The notes beneath the pieces were generated by a model, which was not told the origin of the DNA, did no database searches, and was given only the letters and a program-made list of their open reading frames with translations. Below are positions 7,492 through 12,160 of a stretch of 12,160 bases of DNA, one piece after another. The translations under genes and the position numbers were made by a program. Source of the stretch: Bacteroidota bacterium (GTDB taxonomy: Bacteria > Bacteroidota > Bacteroidia > Bacteroidales > Bacteroidaceae); NCBI GenBank assembly GCA_023458215.1, contig JAEXAJ010000200.1, positions 1 to 12,160 of the forward strand. The letters are read 5' to 3'. How positions within the stretch are numbered: the first letter of the stretch is position 1; each line of letters begins with the position of its first letter.

Positions 7492-7537
7492 CAACTCGTA
7501 AGCATACTCTAACCTAATTTGAACTCTAAAAAACGTC

Positions 7538-9142
7538 ATGAATACTCGTAGTATCCTATTACTAACCATTATCTTGTTACACCTCATTTCGTGCAACAAT
7601 CCCCCTTATCCGCACACCATGCAGGTAGCAGATACATTAGCGAACACCTATCCGGATAGTGCAATCGTATTGCTTGAACAACTGAAAGACAGCATCACCA
7701 CCGCACCCAAAGCAACACAAATGTATTATCAGCTGCTGACGATAAAGGCTAAGGACAAAGCTTATGTTACACATACGTCGGACAGTTTGATAATGCAGGT
7801 CCTTCAATATTATGAGAACAAAGGAGATAAGAAACATTTGCCTGAGGCTTATTATTATGCGGGAAGAGTATGTCGAGACTTGGGAGATGCACCTCAAGCA
7901 CTGAATTATTTCCAAAAAGCAGCAGAATTATTGGAAGGAAGCACGGAATATTACCTAATGAGCAAAATCTACAGCCAAATGGGACGGCTCTTCTTTTTCC
8001 AAAATGTATATGAGGAAGCGATGAAAGCTTTCAAGAAAGCTTACAAATACAATACTTTAGCAAAAGACGACAAAGGAGCAATAATCAATCTTAGAGATGT
8101 AGGGGATGTCTTCATGCAATATAATACAGATAGTGCGCTGTATTATCACCAAATCGGATATGAAAGAGCCAAGAAATTGAAAAACCAGTGGCTTATAGAT
8201 CTAACACAAGAAGCTCTCCTCAGTTACTATCTTCAATTAGGGAAAATTGAATTAGCCCAAGATATGCTAAATAATAAAAAGATAGCTCGTACAGAAGATT
8301 CTCATCTGCTTCTTGGCTATTTATTTAATGAAAGTGAACTTTTAGATTCTGCAACCTACTATAATAATCGTGCCTTAAAATCCAGCAGTATCTATGCCCG
8401 TCGAGCCGCTCATTGGGGACTAGCAGAAATTGCACAAAAACGTTCTGATTGCAAGACAGCCATAGAGCAGATAAAACTGTATAGCATATTGACAGACTCT
8501 ATTAAGAAAATAACAAATACAGAAAATATTCGTAAGATGCACTCCTTGTATAATTATCAGTTACGAGAGAAACAAAATAATATCTTAGCAATTGAAAATG
8601 CAAAACAGAAACTCTGGAATGTATCTATATTATTAGTATTAGCTATCCTGACCATCATCTTCATTATCTATTATTATAACGCAAAACACAAGAGACTTCA
8701 ACTTCAAAATAGTTTGAGAGAATTGGAACGACTGAAGGAGGCACAAAAAGAACAAATTATCAGCATGAGTCATAAAGTAGAAATCGAACGACAGGAGCAT
8801 GAACTAGCTATCGCTAAATTCAAGCAATCTGAAATATATAACAAGTTTCATATTGCACGCGATACGAAAGATTTAAGTGATACAGACTGGCTAGAGTTGC
8901 AAAAGGCAATAGACACAGCGTACAAAGACTTTACTTATCATATATACAGACTTTACCCTATCAGTAATATTGAGCTAAAGATTTGTTTGTTGATAAAAGC
9001 AGATATTTCGATCAGTAATATCGCCCTTCTCACAGGACGTACCAAATCGACTATCACTTCGGCTCGTAAGAAACTCTATGAGAAAGTACATGGAGAGAAA
9101 GGAGGACCGGAGATGTGGGATAACCTCATTTTATCGCTTTAA
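7538..9142 (+). CDS. Membrane-spanning TPR sensor with C-terminal LuxR-like HTH (putative regulator)
   Basis: A 534-residue predicted one-component transcription regulator. The N-terminus MNTRSILLLTIILLHLISC is a lipoprotein-type signal with lipobox Cys19. Residues about 30-345 are helical with tetratricopeptide repeats, clearest at 102-135 (PEAYYYAGRVCRDLGDAPQA...) and 138-172. One transmembrane helix lies at about 362-380, followed by the basic AKHKR, which predicts the C-terminus in the cytoplasm. A coiled coil runs about 387-433. Residues 477-520 (NIELKICLLIKADISISNIA..., then TGRTKSTITSARKKLYEK) read as a LuxR/GerE-like helix-turn-helix. TPRs would thus sit in the periplasm and the DNA-binding domain inside, a layout I recall from Bacteroidota regulators. 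It lies 233 bp upstream of the barrel gene on the same strand, with no visible terminator between, and may control it. Ligand and target are unknown. Confidence 0.88.
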   Translation: MNTRSILLLTIILLHLISCNNPPYPHTMQVADTLANTYPDSAIVLLEQLKDSITTAPKATQMYYQLLTIKAKDKAYVTHTSDSLIMQVLQYYENKGDKKHLPEAYYYAGRVCRDLGDAPQALNYFQKAAELLEGSTEYYLMSKIYSQMGRLFFFQNVYEEAMKAFKKAYKYNTLAKDDKGAIINLRDVGDVFMQYNTDSALYYHQIGYERAKKLKNQWLIDLTQEALLSYYLQLGKIELAQDMLNNKKIARTEDSHLLLGYLFNESELLDSATYYNNRALKSSSIYARRAAHWGLAEIAQKRSDCKTAIEQIKLYSILTDSIKKITNTENIRKMHSLYNYQLREKQNNILAIENAKQKLWNVSILLVLAILTIIFIIYYYNAKHKRLQLQNSLRELERLKEAQKEQIISMSHKVEIERQEHELAIAKFKQSEIYNKFHIARDTKDLSDTDWLELQKAIDTAYKDFTYHIYRLYPISNIELKICLLIKADISISNIALLTGRTKSTITSARKKLYEKVHGEKGGPEMWDNLILSL

Positions 9143-9151
9143 AACAGGAAA

Positions 9152-9201
9152 CCGTACAGAAACCGTACAACAAAATGCCATATCCGTACAATAACCGTAC
9201 A
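9152..9201 (+). promoter_or_regulatory. Four phased CCGTACA direct repeats (candidate operator/activator site)
   Basis: Exact CCGTACA copies occur at 9152-9158, 9163-9169, 9184-9190 and 9195-9201. Their starts are spaced 11, 21 and 11 bp, so all four lie on nearly the same helical face as two pairs. Three have AA before and the fourth has AT. The last copy ends 11 bp before the TTTG -33 element of the next promoter, where an activator would be expected to bind. The HTH protein encoded just upstream is the natural candidate binder, but this is inference. Confidence 0.7.
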
Positions 9202-9212
9202 GAAAAACACTT

Positions 9213-9240
9213 TTTGAATACACCTTAACAACTAATTTTG
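9213..9240 (+). promoter_or_regulatory. Promoter upstream of the barrel gene
   Basis: TTTG at 9213-9216 and TAATTTTG at 9233-9240 match the Bacteroidota -33 and -7 elements. The 16-bp spacing is a little short compared with the usual 19-21. Transcription would begin near 9247. A non-ideal spacing next to phased repeats fits a promoter needing an activator. Confidence 0.65.
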
Positions 9241-9271
9241 CAAGCATAATTAATCACTAAACAACAGTATT

Positions 9272-9364
9272 ATGAAACGCTTGTTATTAATATGCATCTA
9301 CTTATTGTTTACCACGAGATATCGTTTCAAAAATGCTTATATTTGTTCATCGCTAACCAAATAA
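9272..9364 (+). CDS. Possible 30-codon leader ORF
   Basis: The first ATG after the predicted transcription start opens a 30-codon frame beginning MKRLLLICIYLLF, which is basic then hydrophobic like a truncated signal peptide, and ending SSLTK. Its stop at 9362-9364 is 11 nt before the proposed barrel start, in a different frame. It could be a leader peptide that couples or tunes barrel translation, a decayed former N-terminus, or a chance frame. No family is recognised. Confidence 0.3.
   Translation: MKRLLLICIYLLFTTRYRFKNAYICSSLTK
9338..9345 (+). promoter_or_regulatory. Alternative -7 box close to the barrel gene
   Basis: TATATTTG fits TAnnTTTG exactly and would start transcription near 9352, about 24 nt before the barrel ATG and inside the candidate leader ORF. 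No -33 element is seen at 19-21 bp, so it is weaker than the promoter at 9213-9240. Confidence 0.3.
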
Positions 9365-9375
9365 ATCTAAACGTA

Positions 9376-11682
9376 ATGAAGTCATTTTTAGTTCTTATCG
9401 TAGGACTGATAAGCAGTATTTTGTCCGTACAAGCACAACACTCCGTAAGCGGAAATGTTAAAAACGAAGAGAAAACTCCCTTACAAGGATGTACTGTATT
9501 ATTAATGCAAGCCGACACACTGGTAGGAGGAAGCACTACTAATCAAAAGGGAGATTTCGTCCTGAAAGGCTTGCCATCGGGTGATTATGTTTGCCACGTC
9601 TCCATGATAGGGTTCAAGGAGGTGAAATACCCCTTCAAACTATCAGAAAACAAACATTTACCCCAATTTACTCTTGAAGAAGATGCCACCCAACTGAAAG
9701 AAATAACCGTTACAGGTGACAAAAGAAACATTGTGAAAAGTGGAGCAGGTTCTACCACTTTCTTCTTGTCCGAGCATGCAAAAAAAGCAAATAATGCATA
9801 CGAAGCACTGACAGAGATTCCTAAACTAATAGTAAATCCCATTGAACGTTCAATCAGCCTGGTTACAGGAGAAAGTCCCCTCATACTGATTGACGGTGTA
9901 AAACGTCCTGAGTATGTCAAAGTATTGAGCCCCGAAATGATAGAATCGGTAGAGATTGTCGAGAACCCTTCCGCACGTCATCTGGGAGATGAATCTGTGA
10001 CATCCATCCTGAACATTCATCTGAAACGGGTCCCGACGCCAACCTATTTTAACGGCAACTTTTATACACAGCATGCTTTCACTTCAAAACACGGAGTATC
10101 CGGAGCAGGTTTTGAAGTTGGAAATGCCACTTCCTCCCTCTATCTAAATGCTCAACATTTCTATTTCGTCGATGACAAGAGTGATAATTCATCCTATGTT
10201 CAATCAGGTGATCTTTTGCAAGATTTTTCTTCCAAAAACAGATATAATGCCAACAGCTATTATCTATGCTTGGGTGGAGACCGCATATTCTCGGATAAAA
10301 ATTATGTGGCCTTTGCCTTAAAATATATAGGTAATCCCTCAAACACGGAAGCTGATAAGGAAGGGTATGTAGGATATCAATCCAGCTCAAAGCGTTCTGA
10401 TGCCACCGGCCATCAGAAGGTTGACAACAAGTACCATCTACCAACCGCTTACTTCTATTACAAGCACTCATTCAGCAAACAACAATCATTAGAGGCAGCT
10501 TTCAACTATGCTTACAGTTATTCCAGTTCCAAAGGAGAACAGAATGAACTTAACGATTTCTACCAATACAACAACCTGATAGACTTCAATAATAATCGAC
10601 ATTTCGGAAAGTTGGACTTGGACTATACAAATCTTATCAAGAACAAATACTCTCTCAACATAGGTTCCAATACGTCATATTCAATGACCAATATAGACGA
10701 TTTGCAAGACCAGTTTCCTGTTTTCGCTTACAAAAAATGGCAGGAATATCTGTATATTGGTTTCGACAATAACAAATCTCCCACAGCGAAATTCAACTAT
10801 ACTTTTTCATTGGGCGTAGATATGTTGTTCTCGGATGCCGATCGTATAAAAAATCACTATATAGACATTCTACCCGCTGCTGCACTAGCCTATAAGTTTA
10901 ACGAAAAACACGTTTTGAGCCTGAGTTATCAACGCTTCCGCTACTCTCCGACTACCGACATGCTGAATCCCCGCAACACCTCTACCGACAGCCTGTACAT
11001 ACAAGTAGGAAATCCTTACCTGACACCCAGTTTTCAAGACAGAGTACGGATGGGTTATAAACTCAATTACAAAAAACTGTATTTTGAACCTTACGTCACC
11101 TATAGTTATTCTTCAGACTTAATTATGTCAATTGGCACGGTGAACGACAATATTTTCACCAATACCTATAAGAATTTCCTATGTTCCAATTTCTTAACCG
11201 CAGGTGCCACTCTCAGCTACAACTTGCCTTTCGGAAACATTAACATGTCGGCTTACTACCAGAAAAAGTACCAAAAAGACCTGGTTTTCAGCGGAGACAC
11301 ATGGTCAACAAACTTATCAGGATACTTCTATTATAAGAATGTATCTCTAAATCTAAATATCGGTTATCAGACTGCCAGTTACGGTCTCACCCAAAAAAGT
11401 GAAGGCGTTCCTTGGAGTTACGCCAATTTGTCGTGGAACCTGCCGAAGAACTGGCGATGCTACATAATGAGCCAAAACTACCTGTGCTACAAGATGCGAA
11501 GCAAAACTTGGGTAAGACAAGATGATTATTATTCTTTCAGTTCATATCGTATGACCGACCGTTCTCCCATGTTCTTATTAGGTGTTTCTTATTCATTTAA
11601 GAATAAAGTACAAAACAATTGGAGACAGAAAAAGCAATTCTATGATACGGACAATGAATTGCAAGGAGTAGGCGTTAAATAA
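9376..11682 (+). CDS. Outer-membrane beta-barrel protein with CarboxypepD_reg-like and plug-like regions
   Basis: A 768-residue TonB-dependent-receptor-like outer-membrane protein of the OMP_b-brl_3 type. MKSFLVLIVGLISSILSVQA is a signal peptide, cleaved probably after A20. Residues 22-107 form a carboxypeptidase-regulatory-like beta-sandwich (SGNVKNEEKTPLQGCTVLL, then GDFVLKGLPSGDY and HVSMIGFKEV). LKEITVTGDKR follows (108-117), then a plug-like region with LILIDGVKRPEYV (169-181) and MIESVEIVENPSARHLGDE (188-206). The rest is rich in aromatic, alternating beta strands and ends in a barrel strand (FLLGVSYSF) plus a short polar tail. The same frame opens at 9292, but those 28 residues would precede the signal peptide, so 9376 is preferred. 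No SusD-like gene follows, so this is not a typical Sus pair. Substrate unknown. The upstream regulator and the CCGTACA sites suggest controlled expression. Confidence 0.9.
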   Translation: MKSFLVLIVGLISSILSVQAQHSVSGNVKNEEKTPLQGCTVLLMQADTLVGGSTTNQKGDFVLKGLPSGDYVCHVSMIGFKEVKYPFKLSENKHLPQFTLEEDATQLKEITVTGDKRNIVKSGAGSTTFFLSEHAKKANNAYEALTEIPKLIVNPIERSISLVTGESPLILIDGVKRPEYVKVLSPEMIESVEIVENPSARHLGDESVTSILNIHLKRVPTPTYFNGNFYTQHAFTSKHGVSGAGFEVGNATSSLYLNAQHFYFVDDKSDNSSYVQSGDLLQDFSSKNRYNANSYYLCLGGDRIFSDKNYVAFALKYIGNPSNTEADKEGYVGYQSSSKRSDATGHQKVDNKYHLPTAYFYYKHSFSKQQSLEAAFNYAYSYSSSKGEQNELNDFYQYNNLIDFNNNRHFGKLDLDYTNLIKNKYSLNIGSNTSYSMTNIDDLQDQFPVFAYKKWQEYLYIGFDNNKSPTAKFNYTFSLGVDMLFSDADRIKNHYIDILPAAALAYKFNEKHVLSLSYQRFRYSPTTDMLNPRNTSTDSLYIQVGNPYLTPSFQDRVRMGYKLNYKKLYFEPYVTYSYSSDLIMSIGTVNDNIFTNTYKNFLCSNFLTAGATLSYNLPFGNINMSAYYQKKYQKDLVFSGDTWSTNLSGYFYYKNVSLNLNIGYQTASYGLTQKSEGVPWSYANLSWNLPKNWRCYIMSQNYLCYKMRSKTWVRQDDYYSFSSYRMTDRSPMFLLGVSYSFKNKVQNNWRQKKQFYDTDNELQGVGVK

Positions 11683-11777
11683 GACACATATTATTAACTA
11701 GCTTTCTCAATCTTGACACAAAGAATAGTAGAAAAAGCCTACTTTGATAATAAAGTGGGGAAACATCATTTTATCAG

Positions 11778-11822
11778 CCAATAAAAAAGCTGACTCTTTG
11801 TGAGAGCCAGCTTTTTTATTGG
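11778..11822. terminator. Bidirectional terminator between barrel and HU genes
   Basis: CCAATAAAAAAGCT (11778-11791) pairs with AGCTTTTTTATTGG (11809-11822). The stem continues inward through G-C, one mismatch and four more pairs to a TTGTG loop. A-tract and T-tract flank the core on both sides, so it can terminate transcripts from both convergent genes. Confidence 0.88.
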
Positions 11823-11844
11823 TTACTTAAGTATCTTTACGCGC

Positions 11845-12111
11845 TTATTCAGCACTCAATTCTGCACCCGGTTTAAACTTAACAACTTTCTTTGCAGCAA
11901 TTTGGATGGGCTTCTTAGTAGAAGGATTAATACCCATACGAGATGCTCTTTCAGCTACAGAAAAAGTTCCAAAGCCAACTAATGCAACTTTATCACCGGC
12001 TTTCATAGCCTTACCTACTGATGCAATAAATGCATTCAATGCTTTCTGAGAATCGATTTTAGACAAGCCTGATTCTGCAGCCATAGCGCTAATGAGTTCT
12101 GCTTTATTCAT
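11845..12111 (-). CDS. HU-family DNA-binding protein
   Basis: An 88-residue nucleoid protein of the HU/IHF family, which bends and compacts DNA as a dimer. MNKAELISAMAAESGLSK is the typical N-terminal helix start. GFGTFSVAERASRMGINPST (46-65) carries the family signature leading into the DNA-gripping arm with its NP pair, and IQIAAKKVVKFKPG closes the arm and C-terminal helix. Length is normal for HU (about 90). The frame reaches back 11 codons to an ATG at 12144, but that overlaps the presumed promoter and adds a non-family extension, so the start at 12111 is chosen. HU and IHF subunits cannot be told apart safely here; HU is more likely. Confidence 0.95.
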   Translation of the reverse strand: MNKAELISAMAAESGLSKIDSQKALNAFIASVGKAMKAGDKVALVGFGTFSVAERASRMGINPSTKKPIQIAAKKVVKFKPGAELSAE

Positions 12112-12141
12112 AATGCTCAATTGATTAATTAATATGTTACA

Positions 12142-12150
12142 CAAAAGATA
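12142..12150 (-). promoter_or_regulatory. Possible -7 region of the HU gene
   Basis: On the minus strand TATCTTTTG resembles the TAnnTTTG box with one extra T, 30 bp upstream of the HU ATG. The window ends 10 bases further on, so the -33 region cannot be seen. Confidence 0.35.
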
Positions 12151-12160
12151 TCTTCAAATT

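Larger units (their letters stand above)
6612..7537. other. 926-bp repeat-rich intergenic region without a convincing gene
   Basis: This gap separates divergent argS and the TPR regulator gene. Beyond the argS promoter at the left and a possible regulator promoter at the right, I see only repeats and palindromes, annotated separately: a CACGG-type short array (6730-6767), a GTGYTGGCA cluster (6808-6911), two opposed arrays of ~22-bp units (7101-7202 and 7345-7390) and a large hairpin (7223-7314). A weak 30-33 bp tandem pair starts at 7011 and 7041; both copies begin CCGATT and end in a TTATTG-like stretch. Short open frames here run through the palindrome and have no recognisable protein character. 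No tRNA-like or rRNA-like sequence was recognised. Confidence 0.7.

Noticed and set aside
7112..7505. Small open frames on both strands (65-114 codons) through the palindrome
   Set aside because: Their translations mirror each other across the inverted repeat, as expected from the palindrome being read in frame, and show no protein features.
9292..9375. Upstream ATG extending the barrel protein by 28 residues
   Set aside because: It would put non-signal residues ahead of a good signal peptide; the ATG at 9376 starts directly at that signal.
9424..9430. A fifth CCGTACA copy
   Set aside because: It lies inside the barrel gene's signal-peptide coding sequence, out of phase with the four upstream copies. 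Another sits within argS. Both are probably chance.
9376..11682. SusC-type nutrient receptor of a Sus-like polysaccharide locus
   Set aside because: No SusD homologue or glycoside hydrolase follows, and at 768 residues it is shorter than typical SusC proteins (about 1000). The OMP_b-brl_3 type fits better.
12112..12144. 11-residue N-terminal extension of the HU protein
   Set aside because: HU proteins start with MNKxEL-like sequence, and the extension runs into the presumed promoter.

Overview
The window looks like a Bacteroides (or close Bacteroidales) chromosome segment. The evidence is the Bacteroidota-type -7 box TAnnTTTG ahead of several genes, lipoprotein signals ending in a lipobox Cys, a carboxypeptidase-regulatory-like domain fused to an outer-membrane barrel, an LruC/DUF4842 lipoprotein, and a topoisomerase I with C-terminal repeats and a Lys/Ala tail instead of visible zinc fingers. 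All assignments come from reading the translations; no database search was possible.

Layout. Three housekeeping genes frame the window: topA (81-2537, +), argS (4794-6611, -) and an HU-family gene (11845-12111, -). Three visibly more AT-rich genes sit between them: an LruC-domain lipoprotein (2774-4684, +), a membrane-spanning TPR/HTH regulator (7538-9142, +) and a beta-barrel outer-membrane protein with a plug-like region (9376-11682, +). Strong hairpin terminators follow topA (2562-2602) and lie in the two convergent gaps: lipoprotein/argS (4712-4772) and barrel/HU (11778-11822).

The 926-bp gap 6612-7537, between the divergent argS and regulator genes, has no convincing gene but is dense in repeats. 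It holds a short 9-10 bp CACGG-type array, a cluster of GTGYTGGCA elements that can form alternative hairpins, a family of ~22-bp units in two opposed arrays, and between those arrays a 92-bp hairpin (42-nt arms, 8-nt loop) whose imperfections are mostly G-U pairs when read as + strand RNA.

The most coherent candidate system is the regulator/barrel pair. The regulator has an N-terminal lipoprotein signal, TPRs predicted to be periplasmic, one membrane helix, a coiled coil and a C-terminal LuxR-like helix-turn-helix. In the gap before the barrel gene, four exact CCGTACA copies at 11/21/11-bp spacing abut a TTTG/TAATTTTG promoter. The first ATG after that promoter opens a 30-codon frame that stops 11 nt before the barrel start. 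A working model, which is inference, is that the regulator senses an envelope signal and switches the barrel gene through the CCGTACA sites.
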